Assembly (NCBI RefSeq): GCF_000375485.1
Contig: NZ_AQXE01000014.1
Coordinates: 19,197 to 80,468, forward strand
Reading direction: 5' to 3'
Length of the DNA: 61,272 nucleotides
From: Desulfovibrio oxyclinae DSM 11498
GTDB lineage: Bacteria > Desulfobacterota > Desulfovibrionia > Desulfovibrionales > Desulfovibrionaceae
Part shown: in pieces, positions 44,055 through 52,970 of the stretch
How the letters are laid out: each line of letters begins with the position of its first letter
How positions within the stretch are numbered: position 1 is the stretch's first letter
Notes under the pieces: generated by a model
The model's input: the letters and a program-made list of their open reading frames with translations, nothing else
Database searches by the model: none
Told to the model about the DNA's origin: nothing
Program-made: the position numbers and the translations under genes

Positions 44055-44643
44055 TCTTGACTTCCTCGACGCTTATTTCCCTTCCGGCCTCGGCGCTCAT
44101 GGACGTGGGGGACGCGCCCTGTATGCCGCAAAGGGTGATGAGATTGAAAAGGCTCACGTCCGAGCCGACGTTGAGGGCCAGCCCGTGATAGGTGACCCAT
44201 TTGCGCACGCCGATGCCCATGGAGCATATTTTGCGGGTCTCGTCCACCCAGACGCCGGGGTGCCCCTCGCGTCTGGCGCAGCGGATGCCGAAAGCCGCGC
44301 AGGTATCGATGACGGCCTGCTCCATGTCGTGAAAGAAGGCCCGCATACCGCCGGGCCGCTTCTCCACGCGCCATATTGGATAGGCCACGAGCTGGCCGGG
44401 GAAGTGGCAGGTGATGTTGCCGCCCCGCGCGGTCTGGGCGGCTTCGATGCCCTGTTCGGCCAGATAGCTCTCCGGCACGTGCAGATTTTCCCCGCCGCCC
44501 TGTCTGCCGTAGGTGATTACCTTGGGGTGCTCCAGCAGGTACAGAGTGTTCTCGCGCTCGCCGTCGATGACGGACTGCAGCGTTTCCAGTTGCAGCGCTT
44601 CAGCGTCCTTGTAGGAAATGAGGCCAAGATCCTTGATGATCAT
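43978..44643 (-). CDS. lipB: Octanoyl-ACP:protein octanoyltransferase
   Basis: A 221-residue enzyme that moves octanoate from acyl carrier protein to lipoyl domains. The family motifs [30 protein letters not shown], catalytic K138 (TRKICSMGI) and catalytic C172 ([12 protein letters not shown]) are all present. Its start overlaps the stop of the Rsm22-like gene by 4 bases (ATGA). The 3' end continues 77 bases into lipA, adding a hydrophilic tail. Confidence 0.95.
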   Translation of the reverse strand: MIIKDLGLISYKDAEALQLETLQSVIDGERENTLYLLEHPKVITYGRQGGGENLHVPESYLAEQGIEAAQTARGGNITCHFPGQLVAYPIWRVEKRPGGMRAFFHDMEQAVIDTCAAFGIRCARREGHPGVWVDETRKICSMGIGVRKWVTYHGLALNVGSDVSLFNLITLCGIQGASPTSMSAEAGREISVEEVKNVFAEEFRKTFADSAVAQDQAAAGQ

Positions 44644-45782
44644 TTCTTCGGCGTTTTCTTTTTAAAGTTCACGGGTAGTTCCGCAGCGCCGGATTTGGGG
44701 TCGAAGGAGTCTTGCTCGGGCCAGCGGGCGGTGATGGACTGTCCGGGGAAAAGCGTCGGGGTGCCGCCGGGGTAGCGCAGCAGGGTCAGGCCGCGCGCCG
44801 CGCATCCGTACTGGGCCTTGCCGCCCTCCACGTCAAAGGGTTCGGAGACCGCCCGCACCATTTGCTCCGGCGGCTGAAAGTCGCGGGTCATGTACAGCAG
44901 GTTCAGGCTGACGCTCTTCTTGGTCAGCCGAGCCTTGCGGGTGATGTCCTCCAGCCACTGCGGCGCGCCGTTCACGTCGAAGTTGAAGTGGCACCAGCGG
45001 CCGTGGCTCGTGCCGGGCATGGGACACTCCTTCACGTGCGGGCACGGGGCCAGCGGCGCGAGTCCAGCGTCGATGAGTTGTTCGCGCATCAGGCTGATGA
45101 TGCGTCCGGTGAGCCGCACGCCGGTTTCCACCACGAGCAGTTTTCCGTCCGGCTTCAGGCCGCCCGTCAGGGTTTTGGCCACTTTCTGGCCAAGGCTGTC
45201 GGCATTTTTTCCGGCCCAGTTCAGTTCGTTGAGCGTGTTGGCGGCGATGACCAGATCCGACTTCTCGCGGATCGGCTTGAGGATGTCGCCTTTGACCATC
45301 TTGATTTCCCACGGGCTGCCCGCTTCCATGGCCCGGTTCAGCGATTTGTAGACGTCCATGCCGGTGTGCATGGCGGCCGGGGCCTTGTCTATGCATATGA
45401 AGCGCAGCTTGCGTGAGCGCAGTTCCGGACGGGAAATCCAGAGGGCCAGCGGCGCGGTGAGCGGGCCAGAGCCAAGGTCGGTGATGGTTGCGCCCTCGGG
45501 CAGGTCCGGGGCGAGGCCGGTGAACAGCCGGGAGAGCCGGTACAGGTTCCACGGCAGGAAATAGTAGATATACGCGCCCAGATGCTTGCCTTCGCTCATG
45601 TACATCTTGCGCGCCTCGGCCCGGTCGGTGGTCAGCGCGGCGGACATGTCCCGAATATTGTTGGGCAGGAATTTGAAATGTTTGCCCTTGAGGGGGAACG
45701 CCTCGCGCAGGGCGGGGCCCACGTTGTCGAGAATCTGGGCGGTCTCATCGGGCAGCGGCGGGAAAAGTGTTTCAGCCCACAT
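44640..45782 (-). CDS. Rsm22-like SAM-dependent methyltransferase
   Basis: A 380-residue protein of the small-subunit ribosome-associated Rsm22 family. [13 protein letters not shown] precedes the SAM-binding motif [15 protein letters not shown], with [10 protein letters not shown] as motif II and IAANTLNEL as motif IV. The C-terminal half has Cys and His residues ([22 protein letters not shown]) in the arrangement of the Fe-S/metal site reported for Rsm22. Mitochondrial members support small ribosomal subunit assembly; the bacterial role is unclear. It overlaps both neighbours (11 bases with the upstream gene, 4 with lipB). Confidence 0.85.
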   Translation of the reverse strand: MWAETLFPPLPDETAQILDNVGPALREAFPLKGKHFKFLPNNIRDMSAALTTDRAEARKMYMSEGKHLGAYIYYFLPWNLYRLSRLFTGLAPDLPEGATITDLGSGPLTAPLALWISRPELRSRKLRFICIDKAPAAMHTGMDVYKSLNRAMEAGSPWEIKMVKGDILKPIREKSDLVIAANTLNELNWAGKNADSLGQKVAKTLTGGLKPDGKLLVVETGVRLTGRIISLMREQLIDAGLAPLAPCPHVKECPMPGTSHGRWCHFNFDVNGAPQWLEDITRKARLTKKSVSLNLLYMTRDFQPPEQMVRAVSEPFDVEGGKAQYGCAARGLTLLRYPGGTPTLFPGQSITARWPEQDSFDPKSGAAELPVNFKKKTPKK

Positions 45783-47319
45783 GGGTGAATCGCATCCTTT
45801 TGACGTATTCGTCAGTGAAATCGTTAGCCTCGGTCAGATCGAGGAGTCGTGTGTTTACCGGCAGTTCCAGCGCGCGCCGTCTGGCTTCTTCCGAGCGCAG
45901 GAGCAGCAGCGAGCCGCGCAGCGAGGTGTTCCCGGAGCGTTTGACCCGTCCGGCAGCGCCCGAGGGCAGGAAGCCGAGCCGCTCAAGGTCGCCTATGCCC
46001 ACGTGTTCGCCAAGGGCCCCGGCAAGGTGGAAGGTCTTCAGCGCCGACGGACCGATCCCGGCTTCGCGAAGCAATGCGGAAACCGCCAGATCAAACGCCG
46101 CCTTCACTTTGAGGATTTCCTCCACGTCCGAGGCGGGCAGGAAAAGGCCGTCCCCGCAGTCGAAGGCGGGTTCGCCACGGTGCTTCACCACGTGCGCCGC
46201 AAATCGTGCGGCCAACGGTGTGGTTCCATGACCGAAACGGCCGGATTCGTCAAGCAGGCCGAGGGAAAGCAGATTGGCGCACAGGGAAAGATAGGCCGTG
46301 CCGGTCATGCCCGGATGTTCGGTCCGGCCGGGCAATCGGCGCGGGTGAAGTCCCTTGGGCGTCAGGTCGAATCCGGTGACGCTGCCCGGTCCTGCGGTGC
46401 GGCCGAAAGCCAGTCCGACGCCTTCCAGTGCGGGACCCATGGGGACACTGGCGATGAGCCGTTCTTTCGGAGAGAGAGCGAGCACGAATTCGCCGTTGGT
46501 GCCGAGGTCCGCCAGCAGGTAGGGATACTCCGGCGGCTGGCCGTTTATTTCCACGGCAAGGAGGCCCGCGCTGATGTCCGCTCCCACGAAGGGAGCGAGC
46601 AGTGGCGGAATATAGGCAACCGGAATGCCATCGGCGATGGTCCGTTCGTCGCCTCCACGGTATTCCAGACCGTAAGGCGCCGAGGAAAGTGGGCGAGGAT
46701 CCATGCCGAGCAGCAGGTAGACCATGGCGGCGTTGCCGGAGATCACGAGCTTGCCACAACGTCCATCGGAGACTTCCTCCAGCGTGAGGACAAGCTTTCG
46801 GATGCGCCGGGAAACGAGATCGCACAGAGTCTGTGCGCCTTCGGGGGCGGCGGCGTGGGCCAGTCGCGACATGATTTCCGCGCCGAGGCCGTTTTGCGGA
46901 TTGAGTTCGCCGCCTTCCGCGATCACCTCGTCGCCGGACGCGGCGGCCCAGTGCATGGTGGTGGTGCCCAGATCCACGGCCAGATCGAAGGATTCCAGTT
47001 TGGGGACGGCGCGCAGGCCGGTCCGGGCGGCCCGGACAGGTTCGGGAATATCCACGTCGCAGGGATTGGCCGGATGTAGACAGGCGAGCCTCCAGCCAGT
47101 GGCGAGTTCTTCGCGACTGAATCTGCGGCGATCCTCTGCGGCAGGCTTGGGCGGTTTGGAGCGAAAGCGCACCCGGCAGAGTCCGCAGCGGCCAAGGCCC
47201 GAGCAGAGCGGCACGCCCGCCCAGACGCCGGTCAGAAAGATGGCCTGTTCAAGGGTCGCGTCCGAGTTGGCCTCGGTGCGGACCACGTGTCCTTCGTGGG
47301 TACGGATGGATATGCTCAT
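45772..47319 (-). CDS. RACo-like [2Fe-2S]/ASKHA corrinoid-protein activator
   Basis: A 515-residue protein. The N-terminal ferredoxin-like domain has C39, C45, C48 and C80 (CSGLGRCGLC...LAC) for a [2Fe-2S] cluster. The rest matches the ASKHA/DUF4445 domain of reductive activators of corrinoid proteins: LAVDLGTTTMHWA phosphate loop, LADLGTNGEFVLAL, GPALEGVGLAFG, HLAGALGEHVGIGDL. Such proteins use ATP to reduce Co(II) corrinoids to Co(I) in methyltransferases. Placement after cobalt and corrin genes supports this. The target corrinoid protein is not in the window. Confidence 0.88.
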   Translation of the reverse strand: MSISIRTHEGHVVRTEANSDATLEQAIFLTGVWAGVPLCSGLGRCGLCRVRFRSKPPKPAAEDRRRFSREELATGWRLACLHPANPCDVDIPEPVRAARTGLRAVPKLESFDLAVDLGTTTMHWAAASGDEVIAEGGELNPQNGLGAEIMSRLAHAAAPEGAQTLCDLVSRRIRKLVLTLEEVSDGRCGKLVISGNAAMVYLLLGMDPRPLSSAPYGLEYRGGDERTIADGIPVAYIPPLLAPFVGADISAGLLAVEINGQPPEYPYLLADLGTNGEFVLALSPKERLIASVPMGPALEGVGLAFGRTAGPGSVTGFDLTPKGLHPRRLPGRTEHPGMTGTAYLSLCANLLSLGLLDESGRFGHGTTPLAARFAAHVVKHRGEPAFDCGDGLFLPASDVEEILKVKAAFDLAVSALLREAGIGPSALKTFHLAGALGEHVGIGDLERLGFLPSGAAGRVKRSGNTSLRGSLLLLRSEEARRRALELPVNTRLLDLTEANDFTDEYVKRMRFTHVG

Positions 47320-47379
47320 GCGAAAACTCCCGGTCCCCGAAGATGTACCCCGCCGGGGAGTTTCTGTAAACGCGCGCGG

Positions 47380-48177
47380 CTAGCGGCGGTCGAGAAAACC
47401 CATGGCGTCGGAGAGGTGATCCATCCAGATGCGGGCGAAAGCGTCGTATTCACCGAGGCCGCGTTTGACGCTTTCTACTTCGAATCCTTCGCTTTCCAGC
47501 CGGGTTTGCCACGAATCGTCGTGGTTGCCGCTCATATCCTCGGCCACGTGGTAGCCGGAGGCGAACATCAGCGGCTGGAGCGTCACGCGTTTAATGCCGG
47601 TTTCCCGAAAGCGCTTGATGACGGTGTCGAGGCTTGGTTCCAGTTTCATGGCTCCGAGGTGCGCGTGCGGCACGTGGTCGCGAAGATACTGGTCCAGATG
47701 CTGGTAGTAGCTGTGCCCGTGATGCCGGGAGCCGTGGGCCATGAGCAGCAGGGCGCTTGCCGGGTCGCCGTCGTCCGGAAATTCACTTTTTACCGCTTCG
47801 GCAACGCGTTGCATCTCATCCTCGGTTTCCGCGCCAAGAAGCGGCTCGCCCAGCTCCACGCGCGAGAACGCGCCTTTTTTCATGAACTTTCGGGCGGTGT
47901 GGCGCATCTTGTCGAAGCCCCCGCCGGGAATCACGTGCAGGGACTGGATAGCCACACGCTCCACGTCATCGTCGCTTAGGCGTGTCAGCACGTCTTCCAG
48001 CGATTCCACGTCATCGCCCTCGTCTTCCATCATCCGGCGGATGTGATGGGAGGCCACCACGGGTTCGAGACGCACGTCCGGCCAGCGCGCTCCGGCGCGG
48101 CGGATCATGCTGTTCATGGCGGCGGCCGCCTTGAGATGTCGGGAGCCGTAGGCGGCGAGGACGATGGCTGTGCTCAT
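47380..48177 (-). CDS. cbiK: Cytoplasmic sirohydrochlorin cobaltochelatase CbiK
   Basis: A 265-residue class II chelatase that inserts Co(II) into sirohydrochlorin for anaerobic B12 synthesis. Catalytic residues are recognisable as H148 (LMAHGSRHHGHS), E180 (MKLEPSLD) and H210 (SGYHVAED), with the spacing of Salmonella CbiK (His145, Glu175, His207). No signal peptide. The ATG at 48177 overlaps the stop of cbiL (ATGA). This is the second CbiK of the same operon; the other is exported. Confidence 0.93.
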   Translation of the reverse strand: MSTAIVLAAYGSRHLKAAAAMNSMIRRAGARWPDVRLEPVVASHHIRRMMEDEGDDVESLEDVLTRLSDDDVERVAIQSLHVIPGGGFDKMRHTARKFMKKGAFSRVELGEPLLGAETEDEMQRVAEAVKSEFPDDGDPASALLLMAHGSRHHGHSYYQHLDQYLRDHVPHAHLGAMKLEPSLDTVIKRFRETGIKRVTLQPLMFASGYHVAEDMSGNHDDSWQTRLESEGFEVESVKRGLGEYDAFARIWMDHLSDAMGFLDRR

Positions 48178-48923
48178 TCGGTGTTTCCTGATTCGCAGTC
48201 GCGGCCCGGGATGGTGCCCCGGTTCTTCTTGACGATGGCCAGCGAGAAGTAGTGCGGTTTGACGGGTGCGTCCTTGATGTCCATGAGCACGGATTCGCCT
48301 TCCATGCCCAAGCGGGATACCAGTACCGTGTCCTCCGCCAACCGGAGCTGTTCCAGCGTATCCCGTATGGCGGAAAAATTGCGGTAAGTCTTCATTATCA
48401 CGGCATTGTCCGCCGAGTCCAGCGCCTGCTCCAGTTCTTCGGGGGAACACACGCCGGGGATGACCACGAGGTTCTCGCCGGATTCGCAGAGCGGAGCGCC
48501 CACCTTGGCGGCGGCAGCCTGATAGGAGGTAATGCCCGGCACGGTCTCGATGCGCGTGTCGGGCGCCATGTCCAGCAGGGTGCGCAGCAGGTAGCCGAAG
48601 GTGCTGTAGGTCAGCGGATCGCCGAGCGTCAGAAAGGCGGCGTTGCGACCGGAGGCGAGCACCTCGTCCACTTTCTGTGCGTTCTTTTCCCACGCGCGGC
48701 GAAGCTCCCCGCCCTCACGGGTCATGGGAAAGCCGAGCTGCACGATCTGCGCGTCCGGCTTCATGTGCGGACGGGCGATGCCCAGCGCGGTGGAGTAGTC
48801 GTTCTTGGTGGACGACGCGGCAAAGATCACGTCCGCGTCGCTCAGGACGCGTACGGCCTTGAAGGTCAGCAGTTCCGGGTCGCCGGGGCCGACCCCGACG
48901 CCGAAAAGGGTTCCTCGTTGCAT
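48174..48923 (-). CDS. cbiL: Cobalt-factor II C20-methyltransferase
   Basis: A 249-residue SAM-dependent tetrapyrrole methylase. The N-terminal FGVGVGPGDPELLTFKAV and the central FLTLGDPLTYSTFGYL and VPGITSYQAAAAKVGAPL motifs are diagnostic of CbiL/CobI. It methylates C20 of the corrin precursor right after cobalt insertion, matching its position beside cbiK. GAGGAT precedes the ATG. A 55-base gap separates it from the binding-protein gene upstream. Confidence 0.93.
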   Translation of the reverse strand: MQRGTLFGVGVGPGDPELLTFKAVRVLSDADVIFAASSTKNDYSTALGIARPHMKPDAQIVQLGFPMTREGGELRRAWEKNAQKVDEVLASGRNAAFLTLGDPLTYSTFGYLLRTLLDMAPDTRIETVPGITSYQAAAAKVGAPLCESGENLVVIPGVCSPEELEQALDSADNAVIMKTYRNFSAIRDTLEQLRLAEDTVLVSRLGMEGESVLMDIKDAPVKPHYFSLAIVKKNRGTIPGRDCESGNTE

Positions 48924-48978
48924 GATATATCCTCAAATGATGCGGGTGGACGGACAGTGTCCTTTTCCCGCCTGTTGG

Positions 48979-49872
48979 TCAATGGTGGAACAGCATCTCC
49001 CGCAGGGTCCGCGCTCCTTCGAGTAAATCCGGGGTAGGGCGCGACACAAGCGCTTCATCCACGAGCAGGACGCGACCTTCGCGAACGGCCTCAATCGCCG
49101 TAAAGCCGGGCTCCTCGGTGATGGTCCGTTCCGTCACCGGGTTCATGCGTCCGACCTGCGCCACGTAGGCGTCGATGCGATGTCCCGAGGCCAGCAGGCG
49201 CTCCCTGCCGCAGTCCGCGATATTGCTTCCGCGCCGGGCCGGTGCGTCGGGGAAGGCGTTGACCCCGCCCGCTGCGCGCAAAACAAGAAGCGGCATGGAG
49301 CCGGGGCTGAAGGTGCGGTAATATCGGTGGATGGACTCGAAAAAGACCACGGGCCGTTCGGACTGCGGACGGGCTTCGGCCTGCTCCAGCATGGTTTTCA
49401 GTTCACTGCGGAACGTATCCGTCATTGTTTGCGCCGCCTCGGCTTTGCCCGAAAGCAGGCCAAGGTCGAGCCAGTAGTCGTACATTTCCTGCGGGGTGCC
49501 GGGCTGTATGGCGAGTACCGTCACGCCGTGCGCCCGGAGCTGCTGCCAGATGCCCGAATGCGCGCGCTCGTGCATGGGGCGGATGAGAACCAGATCGGGC
49601 CGGTGGGCAAGAAACCGCTCCGCGCCGTCGCGGGAACCGAGCATGGCGCGACCTTCGGCAGTGGATTCGTTCGCCGAGCGGGAAACCCCGATCAGCCGAT
49701 CCCCGGCGTCCATGAGCAGCAGGTTCCGTGTGTGCGCGGCATACAGTGACACGATTCGTTCAAACGGTTGGTCAAACGTGATGGTCCTGCCGAGGCTGTC
49801 CGTGACGCTTGCGGCTCCGGCGGCTTGCGGCGTCAGGAGCAGAAGCATTGTCGCCAGAAAAATGCGGATCAT
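48979..49872 (-). CDS. B12/iron-type ABC transporter substrate-binding protein
   Basis: A 297-residue periplasmic binding protein. Signal peptide at 1-20 (FLATMLLLLTPQAAGA), not a lipoprotein. The two-lobe family III pattern is visible: TDSLGRTITFDQPFERIVSLY, RPDLVLIRPMHER, PVVFFESIHRYY, and ERTITEEPGFTAIEAVREGRV. The cargo may be a corrinoid, heme or a metal chelate. Position next to the periplasmic CbiK and under a cobalamin riboswitch favours cobalamin/cobalt-related cargo. It overlaps the ATPase gene by 4 bases. Confidence 0.85.
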   Translation of the reverse strand: MIRIFLATMLLLLTPQAAGAASVTDSLGRTITFDQPFERIVSLYAAHTRNLLLMDAGDRLIGVSRSANESTAEGRAMLGSRDGAERFLAHRPDLVLIRPMHERAHSGIWQQLRAHGVTVLAIQPGTPQEMYDYWLDLGLLSGKAEAAQTMTDTFRSELKTMLEQAEARPQSERPVVFFESIHRYYRTFSPGSMPLLVLRAAGGVNAFPDAPARRGSNIADCGRERLLASGHRIDAYVAQVGRMNPVTERTITEEPGFTAIEAVREGRVLLVDEALVSRPTPDLLEGARTLREMLFHH

Positions 49873-50657
49873 TCCGACGGTCTCCTCAAGGCGATGCGGG
49901 GGCGTCCGGTGAACGGGTCGTCGTCCACGAATGCTTCCACGCCGAATACTTGAGAAATGATCTCCGGGACAAGCGCGGCCTCCACGGAACCGGACGTCGC
50001 AACGCGGCCCCGGTGCAGGACGGTGACGCCGTCGGCAAACGCGGCAGCGAGATTCAGATCGTGCAGCACCGCGATGACGCTGCCGTCGTTTCGGCAGATG
50101 TCGCGCAGCAGGTGCATGGTCTCAAGCGCGTGATGCGGGTCCATGCTCGCCGTGGGTTCGTCAAGGAGCATGAGCGGCGCGTCCTGCGCCAGTGTGCGCG
50201 CAAGAGCGGTGCGTTGGCGTTCACCGCCCGAAAGGTCAGTGGCGGGGCGCTCGGCCAGAGCGGTCATGTCCACGGCCCTGAGTGCCTCATCAACCTTGGC
50301 ACGGTCCTGGGGCGATGGCGGTGAGAAACGCGGAATGTGAGGATGGCGGCCCATCATGACGGTTTCGCGCACGGTGTAGGCGAACCCGGCGTGTTCTTTC
50401 TGGGGCATGTAGGCCAGACGTCTTGCGCGTTCGGCAGGCGAAAGATGCGAAACAGGCTCCGCGTCAAGCAGGATGGATCCGGAATCGGGCGTTCGGTATC
50501 CCGCCATCAGATCCAGCAGGGTGGACTTGCCCGACCCGTTGGGGCCGACGATGACGTGAAGACTCCCTTGTGCAATCTGTATGGAGAGGTTGTCGATAAC
50601 CCTTCGTTCTCCATGGGCGAAGCACAGGGTGTCTGCCGTAACGATGGTGTCAGTCAT
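49869..50657 (-). CDS. BtuD/FecE-type ABC transporter ATPase
   Basis: A 262-residue nucleotide-binding subunit. Walker A GPNGSGKSTLL, Q-loop MPQKEH, signature DLSGGERQR, Walker B LMLLDEPTASMD and the switch His (VLHDLNLAAAF) are all intact. ATG at 50657, with GGAGGGG upstream, is chosen over an earlier in-frame start. It overlaps the permease by 8 bases and the binding-protein gene by 4. Confidence 0.95.
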   Translation of the reverse strand: MTDTIVTADTLCFAHGERRVIDNLSIQIAQGSLHVIVGPNGSGKSTLLDLMAGYRTPDSGSILLDAEPVSHLSPAERARRLAYMPQKEHAGFAYTVRETVMMGRHPHIPRFSPPSPQDRAKVDEALRAVDMTALAERPATDLSGGERQRTALARTLAQDAPLMLLDEPTASMDPHHALETMHLLRDICRNDGSVIAVLHDLNLAAAFADGVTVLHRGRVATSGSVEAALVPEIISQVFGVEAFVDDDPFTGRPRIALRRPSE

Positions 50658-51678
50658 GGACCCCTCCGGCATGACGCTGGCGAAAGAGCCAGCAGAACAC
50701 GGGGCCGCCGATCAGCGCGGTAAGGACGCCGATGGGCACCTCGTGCGGCAGCACGGCGCGTGTCAGGGTGTCGGCGGCCAGCAGCAGCACGGCACCGGCA
50801 AGGCCGGAGGCGGGCAGCAGCACGCGGTTGTCCGGGCCGGAGACGAGCCGGATCAGGTGCGGCACCACGAGCCCCACAAAGCCGATGATGCCGGCCGAGG
50901 CCACACAGATGGCGCTTACGAGGGACGCCCCGCACAGCAGGGCGAGTCGGACACGTCCCGGATTCACGCCCAGCGACGACGCCGAGCGGCCGCCGAGGGA
51001 CATGACGTTGAGATCGCGTGCGAACCACAGGCACCAGAGCAGTCCGGCGATGCCCGCTCCCCAGACCATGGCGGCCCGGTCCCATCCGGCTCCGGCAAAG
51101 CTGCCCATGAGCCAGAATATGATGGCGGAGACGCGCTCGTCCGCGAGATACTTCAGGAAACTCAGCCCCGCCGACAGTATGGACGCGGTGATGATCCCTG
51201 CCAGCACGAGTGTCGCCGGGGATCGGGAGCTGTCGCCGCGTGCGATGAACAGCACGGCCAGCAGGGTGAGGCTGGCTCCGGCGAAGGCAAAGACCGGCAG
51301 CGTGGCCGGACCGAGAAAGGCCAGCCCGAGCACGAGGCACAGCGCCGCTCCAAAGGCCGCCCCGGAGGACACCCCGAGGGTGAAGGGGTCGGCCAGCGGA
51401 TTGAGCAGCACGCCCTGAAAGACCGCGCCGGCCACGCCGAGGCCGAATCCGGCCCCGGCGGAGGTCAGGATGCGCGGCAGCCGGATGTCCATGACGATGG
51501 CCCGGAACTGCGGCCCGGCTTCGGTTCCGGGCAGGCCCAACGCTATCCCGAGAGCGTCGCCTGCGGGGATGCTGACGAATCCCATGACGAGGGATGCCGC
51601 CGCGATCAGTGCGAGGGCCGCGCCCAGTGCCGCCGGGAGCAACACCGCCCGGACCGTTGCCGATGCATTTTGATTCAC
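50650..51678 (-). CDS. BtuC/FecCD-type ABC transporter permease
   Basis: A 342-residue polytopic membrane protein of the FecCD family with about ten hydrophobic segments. Typical motifs are RLPRILTSAGAGFGLGVAG, GVSSGAAFGAALCL, LGVNPGRVRL and GIIGFVGLVVPHLIRL (coupling helix region). GTG start. It follows the periplasmic cbiK gene after 9 bases. Confidence 0.93.
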   Translation of the reverse strand: MNQNASATVRAVLLPAALGAALALIAAASLVMGFVSIPAGDALGIALGLPGTEAGPQFRAIVMDIRLPRILTSAGAGFGLGVAGAVFQGVLLNPLADPFTLGVSSGAAFGAALCLVLGLAFLGPATLPVFAFAGASLTLLAVLFIARGDSSRSPATLVLAGIITASILSAGLSFLKYLADERVSAIIFWLMGSFAGAGWDRAAMVWGAGIAGLLWCLWFARDLNVMSLGGRSASSLGVNPGRVRLALLCGASLVSAICVASAGIIGFVGLVVPHLIRLVSGPDNRVLLPASGLAGAVLLLAADTLTRAVLPHEVPIGVLTALIGGPVFCWLFRQRHAGGVHD

Positions 51679-51687
51679 GTTTGCCCG

Positions 51688-52641
51688 TTATTCCATGGCC
51701 TGCTTGAGATTCTTCACGTACAGATCGGCCCAGCCGTCCACGGAGCCGAGTCCGCGAAGTTGGGTCTGGACTCTGTACCCCGCCTTTTTGAGCAGGATTT
51801 TCCAGGAGTCGTCCTCGTCGCCCGCCATGTCATTGGAGGCGTGGTCACCGGCGACTACCATGAAGGGCTTCATGAGCACGTTGGCCTTGCCGGATTCGCG
51901 CAGCTTGGGCAGCACGTGGTCGAATGAGGGATACCCTTCCACGCAGCCCACGAAGACTGGGTAATTATACTCCGCCTGCATGGCGGCGGCGAATTCCGCA
52001 TAGATTCCGGTGGAGAAATAGTCGTTGCCGTGGCCCATGTAGAGCAGGGCCGCGTTGGCTTCTCTGGCCTCTTTCACGTCCGAGGCCAGTGCCTTGACCG
52101 CCTCGTCGATATCCTCGGTGTAAGGATGCCGCTCACCGGGCATCCCCAGAGCCGGTCGCCCGAGGCTCAAGCGCTGGAACGGCCGATGCCGGGGCTTCAG
52201 GGAGCTGATGGAGCGCAGGGAGGACACCAGCGTGATCAGGTCGTGGAATTCCTCGCCCGCAAAGACGTGCAGAGACTGAACGGTGATATCCCGGTATCCG
52301 TCATTTTGCAGGTCGGCAATGGTGGCCAGCGGGTGCTTGACGTGGAGCACGTCACGCGGGACTTCGGGGTGGTCCTTGCTCCACTGTGGATCGTTGGCGC
52401 GCTTCTGCCACTTCTTGCGGATGATGTCCGAGGTGAACGCGAGGCGCACCGGGGTTTCGGGAAAGGCCTGCACGACCTTGTCGCGGATAGTCAGGATGGA
52501 TTGAAGCGCCTTGGGGTAGCTGGTCCCGAACGCGGCGAGCACGATGGCCTTTTTTGCAGGGCCTTCGGCATGAGAATGCCCGGCGAGGGCCGCTGTGGGG
52601 AATAGCAGACAGAGTGCCAGAACAAGGGATGCGATGCGCAT
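51688..52641 (-). CDS. cbiK: Periplasmic cobaltochelatase CbiK (CbiKP type)
   Basis: A 317-residue exported chelatase. Signal peptide at 1-20 (VLALCLLFPTAALA), then an HSHAEG start of the mature chain. Catalytic residues H204 (YMGHGNDYF), E235 (VGCVEGYP) and H267 (AGDHASND) keep the CbiK spacing. The known periplasmic CbiKP of D. vulgaris lies beside an ABC transporter and a CbiL gene, the same order as here; it binds heme and its role is thought to involve metal or tetrapyrrole handling in the periplasm. TGGAGG precedes the ATG at 52641. First gene after the cobalamin riboswitch. Confidence 0.92.
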   Translation of the reverse strand: MRIASLVLALCLLFPTAALAGHSHAEGPAKKAIVLAAFGTSYPKALQSILTIRDKVVQAFPETPVRLAFTSDIIRKKWQKRANDPQWSKDHPEVPRDVLHVKHPLATIADLQNDGYRDITVQSLHVFAGEEFHDLITLVSSLRSISSLKPRHRPFQRLSLGRPALGMPGERHPYTEDIDEAVKALASDVKEAREANAALLYMGHGNDYFSTGIYAEFAAAMQAEYNYPVFVGCVEGYPSFDHVLPKLRESGKANVLMKPFMVVAGDHASNDMAGDEDDSWKILLKKAGYRVQTQLRGLGSVDGWADLYVKNLKQAME

Positions 52642-52676
52642 GAATGCCTCCAGGGTATGGAGGGGCTTGTTTAGGG

Positions 52677-52712
52677 AAAGAAAAGACCCCCGGCGCGGGT
52701 ATGGCCGGAAGG
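52677..52712 (-). terminator. Riboswitch-linked terminator
   Basis: On the minus strand a CCGGC/GCCGG stem, extended by G-U pairs, is followed by GGGTCTTTTCTTT just before the cbiK start. It lies between the riboswitch aptamer and the first gene, the usual place for a B12-controlled attenuator. Confidence 0.6.
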
Positions 52713-52774
52713 GCTTGCTTCCCGAGAGATGGCCCGGACGGACAAAAGCCCCGTTGTCGCCCGGCTGAACCGGA

Positions 52775-52932
52775 AACAGGCTTCGGCAGGTCTTCCGGCT
52801 GCCCCTCCCATCCCGGCCTTCCCGGAACATATTCCAGTGGCTCACTCGGGGACGGGATTCGCGGGGGTCACGGCGGCGGGTCCGCTCCCGATTTTCACGG
52901 GATTCCCTATCAAGTCCTTACGGACACCTGAA
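52775..52932 (-). promoter_or_regulatory. Cobalamin riboswitch
   Basis: The minus strand carries the conserved elements of the cobalamin aptamer in order: AGGTGTCC at the 5' end, GGGAATCCCGTGAAAATCGG, then GAGCGGACCCGCCGCCGTGA, a GAGTGAGCCACTGG arm and the 3' core GGAAGACCTGCC followed by GAAGCC. High adenosylcobalamin should switch off the downstream cobalt/corrinoid operon, probably through the terminator at 52677-52712. Confidence 0.93.
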
Positions 52933-52941
52933 GCGATTTCG

Positions 52942-52970
52942 AATTAAGGAGATTGTGCGGCTGATGTCAA
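52942..52970 (-). promoter_or_regulatory. Sigma-70 promoter of the riboswitch operon
   Basis: TTGACA (complement of 52965-52970) and TTAATT (complement of 52942-52947) are separated by exactly 17 bases. Transcription would start near 52935, a few bases upstream of the riboswitch. The -35 overlaps the stop codon of the CheA-like gene. Confidence 0.75.
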
